5,641 bases of DNA, taken from the NCBI GenBank assembly GCA_031279735.1, contig JAITHX010000018.1, positions 1-5,641 on the forward strand. Direction: 5' to 3'. Under the pieces are notes generated by a model. That model was not told the origin of the DNA. It did not search any database and saw only the letters and a list, made by a program, of their open reading frames with translations. The DNA comes from Prevotellaceae bacterium. GTDB lineage: Bacteria > Bacteroidota > Bacteroidia > Bacteroidales > UBA932. A program made the translations under genes and the position numbers. Positions 1-5,522 of the stretch are shown here, one piece after another. Numbering within the stretch: the stretch's first letter is position 1; the number at the start of each line of letters is the position of its first letter.

Positions 1-394
1 GCACCGCATAGCCGAGCGCCTTTTCCGAACGTTTTATACCGAGAGCGGTAACAATCACTTCGGTAAGTTCGGTGGTTTCCTCCGCAAGCCGAACGTCGAT
101 TACCGTCCGTCCGCCGACGCCCACTTCCCGCGTAACGAAGCCCATCAGCGAGAACACCAGCGTAACATCGCCAGCAGGCACATTGACGGAATAAGTTCCG
201 TCGCTACCGGTAAGCACGCCTATGTTCGTGCCTTTCACAGTGACCGTAGCGCCCGACAGAGCGCCGTTTTCGTCACCCACCGTACCGGTTACGGTGTTTT
301 GCGCCATCAGCGCGATTCCAAAGCATAAAAGACTTGCCGCCGTCAATGTTTTGCGCAAGCCCCTGCGAATATCGTTTATAATTTTCCTTTTCAT
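1..394 (-). CDS. SusC/RagA-family TonB-linked outer-membrane protein, N-terminal part (runs off left edge)
   Basis: Reading right to left from ATG at 394-392, 131 codons stay open to the window edge. Residues 1-31 are a signal peptide: basic start (MKRKIINDIRRGLRK), then a hydrophobic stretch ending near LMAQ. Residues about 33-103 form a carboxypeptidase-regulatory-like beta-sandwich, with TVTGTV, GALSGATVTVKGT, TGSDGTYSVNVPAG and FSLMGFVTREV. Residues 109-131 (ELTEVIVTALGIKRSEKALG) match the TonB-box and plug-entry signature typical of SusC-like proteins. Family members import glycans, peptides or other large nutrients across the outer membrane with a SusD-like lipoprotein and TonB energy; the substrate cannot be told from this part. 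Whole proteins usually exceed 900 residues, so most lies outside. Only a weak promoter-like box (TATTTTTA, complement of 419-426) is seen upstream. Confidence 0.93.
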   Translation of the reverse strand, partial: MKRKIINDIRRGLRKTLTAASLLCFGIALMAQNTVTGTVGDENGALSGATVTVKGTNIGVLTGSDGTYSVNVPAGDVTLVFSLMGFVTREVGVGGRTVIDVRLAEETTELTEVIVTALGIKRSEKALGYAV

Positions 395-532
395 ATTTAC
401 GATTTTGTTTGAATTAATTAAAAATATGGTTCTTTGGTTTTGGCGGACTTGCACCGCCGCACGTCGGCGCGTAGCCGGAAAGCATTCTTGTCAGCTTATT
501 TTCTCATAGGCAGGAGGGGTTTGATTTGTGTT

Positions 533-565
533 TCGACTCTTTCGACCGAAATCGACTCTTTCGAC
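533..565. repeat. Two 14-nt direct repeats, TCGACTCTTTCGAC
   Basis: The same 14 nt occur at 533-546 and 552-565, five bases apart. The second copy runs into the palindrome at 565-580. The core TTTCGACCGAAA at 540-551 is itself nearly palindromic. Closely spaced direct repeats next to a palindrome could be a protein-binding site, but nothing shows this directly. Confidence 0.7.
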
Positions 566-580
566 TGGAGTCGACTCCAG
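565..580. repeat. Perfect 16-bp palindrome CTGGAGTCGACTCCAG
   Basis: The 16 bases equal their own reverse complement with no spacer; the flanking bases (A at 564 and A at 581) do not extend it. It lies 171 bp upstream of the susC-like start codon. Such symmetry fits a dimeric regulator operator, but no regulator gene is present to link to it. Confidence 0.7.
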
Positions 581-698
581 ACGACCGGCGCGACATATAT
601 ATAAAGGCATAAAAAAGAAATCCCGCCCGCGTGTGTTTCACGGGAGGGGTGAGAATTGTTGTATTTTTATTACCGACGAGGTATGTACAACTGTCTGT

Positions 699-746
<48 letters not shown>

Positions 747-910
747 CAAACACATCGAGCCTTTCGGTCGAAAGGATTTCGGGAGTGCGGAATAAGCCGA
801 GAGCGTTCATTTTATCTTACGTTTTCAAAAAATATCAATTCATAAATCGGATGCAAATATATGGATTTTTTCAATTCAAAGTAAGCGTTGCGGGACAAAT
901 TAACAGTTCT

Positions 911-951
911 CGCCGCAGAGAAATGTTTTTTAACCGCTTTGCGGCGTTTTT
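911..951 (+). terminator. Terminator-like hairpin with T-run
   Basis: CGCCGCAGAG (911-920) pairs with CTTTGCGGCG (937-946) at nine of ten positions around a 16-nt loop, followed directly by TTTTT (947-951). No upstream plus-strand gene needs terminating. The right half, ACCGC-TTT-GCGGCGTTTTT, resembles the heads of the repeats at 4683 and 5523, so this may be a diverged fragment of that family. It may also shield the glycosyltransferase promoter from read-through. Confidence 0.4.
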
Positions 952-996
952 CATGCTTCATTCATAATTCCTAAAAGCTATCTCGCAATAAATCCC

Positions 997-1004
997 TACT
1001 TTTG
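997..1004 (+). promoter_or_regulatory. Bacteroidota -7 promoter box TACTTTTG
   Basis: The eight bases match the Bacteroidota sigma-A -7 consensus TAnnTTTG. Transcription would begin about 5-8 nt downstream, near 1009-1012, which is where the first in-frame ATG lies (1009-1011). This favours the second ATG at 1042 as the true start. No clear -33 TTTG is seen. Confidence 0.65.
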
Positions 1005-1041
1005 CGACATGACTCAATTTGAAAATTACGGATCATCGAAA

Positions 1042-2166
1042 ATGAGAATAGGATTCGACGCCAAGCGCGCATCGGGAAACAGCACGGGACTGGGGAACTA
1101 CAGTCGCTATACGATAGAAATACTGTCGGAGTTCTACCCCGACAACGAATATGTGCTTTTCACCCCGAAACGCAACCCGCACCCTCGACTGCAAACCATT
1201 CGTTCGCGTTCCAACGTTCGGTTCGTTTACCCGTCGGGCGGTTATCGTTTTTTTTCCTCGCTGTGGCGTTCGCGCGGCGTTGCGCGGGACATAGCCGCGA
1301 ACGGAATCAGCATATTCCACGGACTGAGCAACGAACTGCCGATGCAGACGCCCGCCGGCGCGAAAACCGTCGTCACAGTCCACGACCTGATATTTCTCCG
1401 CTATCCCCAATTCTACAAGCCGGCGGATCGCGCAATCTACCGCTTCAAATTTCGCAGCGCATGCCGTCGAGCCGACAGGATAATTGCCGTGAGCGAATGT
1501 ACGAAGCGCGACATAGTGTCGTTCTTTCGGATACCCGAAGAGAAGATCAACGTCGTGTATCAGGGCTGCGATCCCGTTTTCGCAACAGCGCCAAGCGAAG
1601 AAACCAAAAGGCGCATTGCCGGAAAATACGGTTTGCCTCCCGTTTACCTGCTCAATGTGGGCAGCATCGAAAGCCGCAAAAACCTGCTGCTTGCAGTGAA
1701 GGCTCTGAAACGGCTTCCCGCCGAAATTCATCTGGTTGCCGTTGGAAAATCGACGCCCTACAGAACGGAAACGGAGAAATACGCCGCCCAAGCCGGTCTC
1801 GGCTCGCGACTGCACCTGTTCGACAACGTGCCGACCGACGACTTGCCGGCACTCTACCGCATGGCAAGCGTGTTCGTGTATCCGTCGTTCTTCGAGGGAT
1901 TCGGCATTCCGATAATCGAAGCGCTGACGAGCGGCACGCCGGTTGTTGCCGCAACGGGTTCCTGTCTCGAAGAGGCGGGAGGCGCCCATTCCCTCTACGT
2001 CGATCCGAACGACGACGAGGATTTGTCCGCAAAAATCATCTCGATATTAAACAACAGCAGTCTTGCGGCGCAAATGCGCGAAAAAGGACGCGAATACGCG
2101 CAACGCTTCTCCGGCGCAAAGATTGCGGCAGAAATGATGAATATCTATCGTGAAGTTGTTAGATAG
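1042..2166 (+). CDS. GT4-type glycosyltransferase (GT-B fold, retaining)
   Basis: A 374-residue protein from ATG 1042, or 385 residues from ATG 1009; the later start is preferred because the -7 box at 997-1004 leaves no leader for the earlier one. In the 374-residue numbering, the N-terminal Rossmann domain opens with MRIGFDAKR and a glycine loop, STGLGNYSR (14-22), followed by HGLSNELP (93-100) and VHDL (113-116). The C-terminal donor-binding domain has NVGSIESRKN (205-214) and EGFGIPIIEAL (285-295), which contains the E-x7-E pair E285/E293 that binds the nucleotide-sugar donor in GT4 enzymes. Length is normal for the family. It should act at the cytoplasmic face of the membrane, adding a sugar to a lipopolysaccharide, capsule or other envelope glycan. 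Donor and acceptor are unknown. No other glycan genes are nearby, so it appears as an orphan. Confidence 0.92.
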   Translation: MRIGFDAKRASGNSTGLGNYSRYTIEILSEFYPDNEYVLFTPKRNPHPRLQTIRSRSNVRFVYPSGGYRFFSSLWRSRGVARDIAANGISIFHGLSNELPMQTPAGAKTVVTVHDLIFLRYPQFYKPADRAIYRFKFRSACRRADRIIAVSECTKRDIVSFFRIPEEKINVVYQGCDPVFATAPSEETKRRIAGKYGLPPVYLLNVGSIESRKNLLLAVKALKRLPAEIHLVAVGKSTPYRTETEKYAAQAGLGSRLHLFDNVPTDDLPALYRMASVFVYPSFFEGFGIPIIEALTSGTPVVAATGSCLEEAGGAHSLYVDPNDDEDLSAKIISILNNSSLAAQMREKGREYAQRFSGAKIAAEMMNIYREVVR

Positions 2167-2192
2167 TATAACCGCCGTATAACTTTATGTAG

Positions 2193-2200
2193 TATCTTTG
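2193..2200 (+). promoter_or_regulatory. nhaD: Bacteroidota -7 promoter box TATCTTTG
   Basis: Exact match to TAnnTTTG in the 61-bp gap after the glycosyltransferase stop. A transcript starting near 2206 would have a leader of about 20 nt before ATG 2228. nhaD can therefore be transcribed independently of the gene upstream. No good -33 element is visible. Confidence 0.7.
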
Positions 2201-2227
2201 CAGCCGATTGAATAAAACGAATATACG

Positions 2228-3580
2228 ATGTTTGTATTAATGAGTGTTGTTTTTATTACGGGTTACTTGTGCATAGCGCTGGAGCATGTCATCCACGTCA
2301 ACAAGTCTGCATCAGCCTTGCTGCTGGGAAGTTTAATGTGGGTTTGCCTTGCGATCGACGCGCCCGCGCTTGCCGAAAATCTTCCCGAATTTCGCGAATA
2401 TTTGCAATTGCATCCCGATGCGTCGTTTCTGACATGGCTCACGCATGTCCCGATGCTCGAACATCTTGGCGAAACTGCGGAAATACTGTTCTTTCTGATA
2501 GGCGCAATGACTATTGTGGAACTTATGGATTCGCATCGGGGGCTGGCTATCATAACCAACAAAATCTCGACAACCAAAAAGAATCTTCTGCTGTGGATCA
2601 TCTGCATCATCAGTTTCTTCATGTCGGCAGCGCTGGACAACATGACTACCACTATTGTCATGGTTGCGCTGATTCGCAAGATTATCGCCGATCGCGCCGA
2701 CAGGCTGTTCTTTATCGGGATGATTGTGCTTGCGGCGAACTCCGGCGGAGCATGGTCGCCCATAGGCGACGTGACTACTATCATGCTTTGGGTTTCAGGA
2801 AAAATCAGCAGCGTGAATATCATCACGCACACCTTCGTTGCAAGTCTTGCGGCTATGCTTGCGCCTCTTCTGGCTCTCACGTCGCGCATGAAGGGCAATG
2901 TAGGCCGCCCCGACGGGCCGACTACGGCAGTCTATCCCACCTCGATACCGCAATGGCAAAGCAGACTGATACTCGGAATGGGGCTGGGCACTCTGCTATT
3001 TGTTCCGATATTCAAAACCATTACTCATCTTCCACCTTACGCCGGCATGCTCGGCGGGCTGGGACTGCTGTGGATACTTACCGACATCATGCACCGAAAA
3101 TATCACGACCGGCAGGAGCATCACTCCGTCATTGCGATGATTAAGAACATCGACACGCCGAGCGTGCTGTTCTTTCTCGGAATACTGATGGCTGTGGGCG
3201 CGCTGCAGACTTTCGGTCACCTGAAGCTCCTGTCGCAGACCCTCGATTCCATCGCTCTGCCCGAACCTGAAAAGTATTATTTCATAACTATTGCAATAGG
3301 CGTCCTGTCGTCGATAGTGGACAATGTACCGCTCGTTGCCGGAGCAATGGGCATGTACGACTTCCCTATGGATCACTATTTCTGGGAATTTCTCGCCTAC
3401 ACTGCCGGCACGGGCGGAAGCATCCTGATAATAGGTTCGGCGGCGGGCGTAGCCGCAATGGGCATGGTGCAAATCAATTTCATCTGGTATATGAAAAAAA
3501 TCTCGTGGCTCGCGCTTCTGGGTTATTTCGTCGGCGCAGCAGTGTATATACTCCAGAGAATGCTCTTCTTCGAATTATAA
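2228..3580 (+). CDS. nhaD: Na+/H+ antiporter, NhaD family
   Basis: A 450-residue polytopic inner-membrane protein, full length for NhaD, which exports Na+ (or Li+) in exchange for H+ and so supports salt tolerance and internal pH. It belongs to the ion transporter superfamily (CitMHS-like fold). Visible signatures are SAALDNMTTTIVM (133-145), NSGGAWSPIGDVTTIMLW (171-188), SSIVDNVPLVAG (361-372) and TAGTGGSILIIGSAAG (392-407). The two Asp-Asn pairs (D137-N138 and D365-N366) lie in related positions of the two halves, as expected from an inverted internal repeat. Many hydrophobic segments span the length, with a hydrophilic stretch around 219-245. ATG 2228 fits the -7 box at 2193; Met5 (2240) is a possible alternative. 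The end of the reading frame runs into an AATTATG tandem repeat that supplies part of the stop codon. Confidence 0.93.
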   Translation: MFVLMSVVFITGYLCIALEHVIHVNKSASALLLGSLMWVCLAIDAPALAENLPEFREYLQLHPDASFLTWLTHVPMLEHLGETAEILFFLIGAMTIVELMDSHRGLAIITNKISTTKKNLLLWIICIISFFMSAALDNMTTTIVMVALIRKIIADRADRLFFIGMIVLAANSGGAWSPIGDVTTIMLWVSGKISSVNIITHTFVASLAAMLAPLLALTSRMKGNVGRPDGPTTAVYPTSIPQWQSRLILGMGLGTLLFVPIFKTITHLPPYAGMLGGLGLLWILTDIMHRKYHDRQEHHSVIAMIKNIDTPSVLFFLGILMAVGALQTFGHLKLLSQTLDSIALPEPEKYYFITIAIGVLSSIVDNVPLVAGAMGMYDFPMDHYFWEFLAYTAGTGGSILIIGSAAGVAAMGMVQINFIWYMKKISWLALLGYFVGAAVYILQRMLFFEL

Positions 3581-3600
3581 ATTATGAATTATGAATTATG
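3580..3600. repeat. Heptamer array (AATTATG)x3
   Basis: Three exact 7-nt units at 3580-3586, 3587-3593 and 3594-3600, preceded by a variant AATTATA at 3573-3579 that covers the last nhaD codons. It differs by one base from the AATTACG unit of the large palindrome at 4784-4944, so both belong to one repeat type. Confidence 0.9.
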
Positions 3601-3623
3601 AACTGATGTTACGCAGTATGCGG

Positions 3624-3648
3624 TTTTTAGCACACAGATGACACAGAT
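3624..3648 (+). repeat. Left arm of 25-bp inverted repeat flanking fkp
   Basis: Five T residues followed by AGCACACAGATGACACAGAT. The exact reverse complement occurs at 4944-4968. Similarity continues outward imperfectly (GCAGT..CGG before the T-run in both). Its last part merges into the 9-nt array that starts at 3632. Confidence 0.9.
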
Positions 3649-3712
3649 GACACAGATGACGCAGATGACGCAGATGACGCAGATGACACAGATAACGCAG
3701 ATGACGCAGATT
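3632..3712 (+). repeat. Nonamer array (ACRCAGATG)x9
   Basis: Nine consecutive 9-nt units fill 3632-3712 without gaps. The first three are ACACAGATG; later ones are mostly ACGCAGATG, with ACACAGATA and ACGCAGATT variants. A further degenerate unit (ACGCGGAT) follows, then the complementary strand of similar units at 3725-3757. Nine-nt periodicity keeps a plus-strand frame open (Met-Thr-Gln repeats), but no real gene is implied. Confidence 0.95.
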
Positions 3713-3757
3713 TACGCGGATTTGAATCTGTGTCATCCGCGTCATCCGCGTCATCTG
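3680..3757. terminator. Large imperfect hairpin between convergent nhaD and fkp
   Basis: Arms 3680-3712 and 3725-3757 (33 nt each) are complementary at 28 positions, with one further G-U pair in plus-strand RNA, around a 12-nt loop. AAAATTTTT follows at 3760-3768. The position between two converging genes suggests it could end transcripts from either side. The arms consist of 9-nt repeat units, so the hairpin arises from repeats meeting head to head; terminator function is inferred. Confidence 0.5.
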
Positions 3758-3791
3758 GAAAATTTTTATGATCGATACGGGATTTTGGACA

Positions 3792-3824
3792 CCCCACCTA
3801 TACCCTATTCCCTATACCCTATAC
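3792..3824 (-). repeat. Heptamer array (CCTATAC)x4 with G-quadruplex-type motif on the minus strand
   Basis: Units at 3797-3803, 3804-3810 (variant CCTATTC), 3811-3817 and 3818-3824. Read on the minus strand, the sense strand of fkp, positions 3819-3792 give GGG-4 nt-GGG-4 nt-GGG-7 nt-GGGG. This satisfies the usual G3+N1-7 quadruplex pattern and starts 11 nt after the fkp stop codon. The core CCTATACC recurs in the 11-nt array at 5269-5312. Confidence 0.85.
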
Positions 3825-3830
3825 CTCGTT

Positions 3831-4493
3831 TCACTTTTCAATTTTCAACAATTCTATTTCAAATATCAGCGTGGAGCAGGGTCCGATGGGAGAGCCGGGC
3901 ATGTTGCGTTCGCCGTAAGCGAGTTTGTGGGGTATGAACAACTGTATTTTGCCGCCCTCGGCGATATGCTGCAGTCCTTCCGTCCAGCCTGGAATAACTT
4001 CTTTGAGCGTAAATTGCGCTGGGGTGCCGGAAGTGCGGGAGGATTCGAATACTGTGCCGTCGACCAGCGAACCGGTGTAGTGGACTTCAACTTTGTTTTC
4101 GGGAAGGGGTTTTGCGCCCGCTCCTTCCTTCAATATTTTGTACTGCAAGCCGGAAGGGAGCGCTACCACATTCGCTTTCTTCGCGTTTTGTTCGAGAAAG
4201 GCTTTGCCCTTGTCCTCGTTTTCCTTTTTTTCCTTTTCGTGAAGTGCGGTAAAGCTGGACGATATGATTCGTTCCATATCTTCCGGCTTTATCTTCGGGC
4301 TGCCCGACTTTACATCGACGAACGCTTCCAGAAAGGAGGAGTTGATCTCGAACTTGTGGATAATTCCGTTTTTCTTGAGGTTGGACGCTATTTGAACCCC
4401 TATGGAGTAGGATAGCGAATCCTTTATCTGTCCCGCAAGCAGTCCGGGACAAAGGGCAAACGATAATGCCGATAAAAACAAATTAATTTTCAT
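3831..4493 (-). CDS. Exported FKBP-type peptidyl-prolyl cis-trans isomerase
   Basis: A 220-residue protein from ATG 4493-4491. An upstream in-frame TTG (4517-4515) lies inside the promoter box and is rejected as a start. Residues 1-22 are a signal peptide (MKINLFLSALSFALCPGLLA); Cys15 is not in a good lipobox, so a soluble or loosely attached periplasmic protein is likelier than a lipoprotein. Residues about 24-105 resemble the helical N-terminal dimerisation domain of Mip/FkpA-type proteins (SLSYSIGVQIASNLKK), ending in a Lys/Glu-rich linker helix. Residues about 115-217 are the FKBP catalytic domain: VHYTGSLVDGTVFESS, VIPGWTEGLQ, LAYGE and LIFEIELL. Positions matching the FKBP12 pocket are Y139, F149, F161, V166, I167, W170, Y193 and F211; the usual Asp after F149 is Glu150. 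It speeds proline isomerisation in envelope proteins. It is transcribed alone, convergent with nhaD. Confidence 0.93.
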   Translation of the reverse strand: MKINLFLSALSFALCPGLLAGQIKDSLSYSIGVQIASNLKKNGIIHKFEINSSFLEAFVDVKSGSPKIKPEDMERIISSSFTALHEKEKKENEDKGKAFLEQNAKKANVVALPSGLQYKILKEGAGAKPLPENKVEVHYTGSLVDGTVFESSRTSGTPAQFTLKEVIPGWTEGLQHIAEGGKIQLFIPHKLAYGERNMPGSPIGPCSTLIFEIELLKIEK

Positions 4494-4682
4494 ACATGTA
4501 AAAAATAAACGCTGCAAAGGTGCGAATTTTTTTCGGCATCCGGCTGTCGCGAAAGACGGGCGCCGGTTTCTTTTTTAGGTTCTACTGAGAATTGTGTGGA
4601 AAAGTCATAAAACCCTTATTTTTCAAAGTGTCTTTAGTAGCCTCCTTACAGCATATATTCACCCTTATTCTCTTATTAAGGG
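4494..4682. other. fkp upstream region, otherwise featureless
   Basis: Apart from the fkp promoter box, only weak structures are visible. CCGGC (4540-4544) and GCCGG (4562-4566) can pair ahead of a T-rich run (4567-4576), making a poor plus-strand terminator candidate. CCCTTA (4662-4667) can pair with TAAGGG (4677-4682). No gene is seen. Confidence 0.4.
4515..4522 (-). promoter_or_regulatory. Probable -7 promoter box of the fkp gene (CACCTTTG)
   Basis: Read on the minus strand, the bases are CACCTTTG followed by CAGCG. This fits TAnnTTTG except for C in place of the first T. It ends 21 nt before ATG 4493, giving a leader of about 15 nt. The position argues that translation begins at ATG 4493 and not at the TTG embedded in the box. 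Confidence 0.55.
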
Positions 4683-4783
4683 ATTGTGCGGTTATTCACC
4701 GCGTTGCGGTGTTTTTGTAACGCAGAGGACGCAAAGGCTTCGCAGGGGGCGCAGAGGCTTCGCGTCCTTTGCGCAAGGTCGCC
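4683..4783 (+). repeat. Dispersed GCAAAGG/TTCGC-type repeat, copy A
   Basis: A 101-bp element closely similar to 5523-5634. It starts ATTGTGCGGTT, continues with the terminator-like hairpin CACCGC-GTT-GCGGTG-TTTTT, then units of the type CGCARAGGCTTCGC, and ends CGTCCTTTGCGCAAGGTCGCC. The first GC-rich unit (CGCAGAGGACGC) can pair with GCGTCCTTTGCG near the end, so the tail also folds. Relative to copy B it lacks an 11-nt stretch and has about ten substitutions. It ends exactly where the large palindrome begins. Confidence 0.9.
4697..4716 (+). terminator. Terminator-like hairpin in repeat copy A
   Basis: Perfect 6-bp stem CACCGC/GCGGTG with a GTT loop followed by TTTTT. It has the form of a Rho-independent terminator on the plus strand, but no plus-strand gene lies upstream. 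Its recurrence in copy B makes it part of the repeat. Confidence 0.45.
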
Positions 4784-4944
4784 TTTCAATTACGAATTAC
4801 GAATTACGAATTACGACCGGCTCGTCAATTACGAATTACGAATTACGAATTACGGCCGACTTCGGTGGTACAGCCGCAGTCGGCCGTAATTCGTAATTCG
4901 TAATTCGTAATTCGTAATTCGTAATTCGTAATTCGTAATTGAAA
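4784..4944. repeat. Giant near-perfect palindrome built from AATTACG heptamers
   Basis: Inner arms 4827-4861 and 4878-4912 are perfectly complementary over 35 bp around a 16-nt loop (4862-4877). Outer arms 4784-4815 and 4913-4944 add 32 perfect pairs. The only interruption is an 11-nt bulge (ACCGGCTCGTC, 4816-4826) on the left. The left arm has eight AATTACG units in two blocks of four; the right arm has eight CGTAATT units in one block. GCCGACT/AGTCGGC close the loop. Such a structure can form a cruciform in DNA or a very long RNA hairpin. Confidence 0.97.
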
Positions 4945-4968
4945 TCTGTGTCATCTGTGTGCTAAAAA
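4944..4968 (-). repeat. Right arm of 25-bp inverted repeat flanking fkp
   Basis: Exact reverse complement of 3624-3648. Its inner edge overlaps the end of the giant palindrome by one base. Outward, CCGAACTGC (4970-4978) corresponds imperfectly to the GCAGTATGCGG that precedes the left arm. With the left arm it brackets 1345 bp (3624-4968) containing one complete gene, fkp. Confidence 0.9.
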
Positions 4969-5033
4969 ACCGAACTGCATCCTTTATAAGTTATTTCTAA
5001 CACATCCCTAAACATGCAACAGAAATATTACGA

Positions 5034-5071
5034 CACGAAGAAACACGAAGAAGGCGCGAAGAAACACGAAG
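5034..5071 (+). repeat. Degenerate ACACGAAGAA array, about four units
   Basis: Units CACGAAGAA (5034), ACACGAAGAA (5043), GGCGCGAAGAA (5053) and ACACGAAG (5064), followed by GCTTCGCC, which can pair back with GGCGCGAAG. Period is 10-11 nt. It is another simple-unit array of the kind that fills the gaps in this window. Confidence 0.8.
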
Positions 5072-5268
5072 GCTTCGCCGGTATATTTATGGGATAGGGC
5101 TGGCTGTCCAAAATTTCGAGACTCGCATGTTTTTCGACATAATTCGCATGTTTCGACCGTCTTTTACGTTTTTGAAGCCTCCATGCGTTCAGCGCGATAC
5201 GGTCTATGCTCGCGGCACCCCCGACCATAACGCCCTGAAACAAGCCTCGCTGTCGTCATTTCTTCGTC

Positions 5269-5312
5269 CTTCCTGTATCCTTCCTATATCCTTCCTATAC
5301 CCTTCCTATACC
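5269..5312 (+). repeat. Undecamer array (CTTCCTATAYC)x4
   Basis: Four contiguous 11-nt units at 5269-5279 (G for A at the seventh base), 5280-5290, 5291-5301 and 5302-5312. The unit shares the core CCTATACC with the heptamer array at 3797-3824. The minus strand is rich in GG pairs but lacks runs of three at each step. Confidence 0.93.
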
Positions 5313-5522
5313 CGGAACGACGATATGCTCTGCGGCATTTACAGCGACAGTTCGCGCTCCGTGACGCTGCCGAAGTCCGAAGCGGCAACTGTGATTTTGC
5401 TTGTCTCTATATTGATTTTGCGGTGATGTCTCGAATCCGTTGATAGAGCTATCGCTGAAATTATCATGACGTATTATTTCCATACTTTCCGGTTGTGTAA
5501 TAATAAGAAATCAGGTTCTGCT

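Larger units (their letters stand above)
4969..5522. other. Gene-poor region between repeat copies
   Basis: No recognisable gene. Two minus-strand frames could be small or decayed genes. One runs from ATG 5228 (or TTG 5243) to 5028, starts MVGGAASIDRIALNAWRLQK and ends inside the CACGAAG repeats. The other is a 42-codon frame, 5467-5339, starting MIISAIALSTDSRHH and ending ASDFGSVTERELSL. Neither matches a family I know and neither has a convincing promoter. Also present are a tandem pair of TCGCATGTTT..CGAC motifs (5123-5157) and a stretch, 5091-5114, resembling the reverse complement of 3782-3805. Confidence 0.45.

Noticed and set aside
442..458. T-arm-like hairpin on the minus strand (5-bp stem, 7-nt loop TGCAAGT), or part of a cobalamin riboswitch upstream of a TonB-dependent receptor
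   Set aside because: No acceptor, D or anticodon arms can be placed around it, and the riboswitch core box GCCACTG is missing from the leader.
222..509. Plus-strand frame opposite the susC-like start
   Set aside because: Lies antisense to a strongly supported gene and shows no domain.
3632..3757. CRISPR array
   Set aside because: Units are contiguous 9-mers without unique spacers, and no cas gene is present.
3638..3937. Plus-strand frame starting with Met-Thr-Gln repeats
   Set aside because: Produced by the 9-nt array keeping one frame open, then running antisense into fkp.
4494..4517. N-terminal extension of the FKBP from TTG 4517
   Set aside because: The TTG is part of the -7 promoter box, and the signal peptide begins properly at ATG 4493.
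3624..4968. Insertion sequence or transposon
   Set aside because: Inverted repeats are present, but there is no transposase and no target duplication could be recognised; kept only as a bracketed segment.
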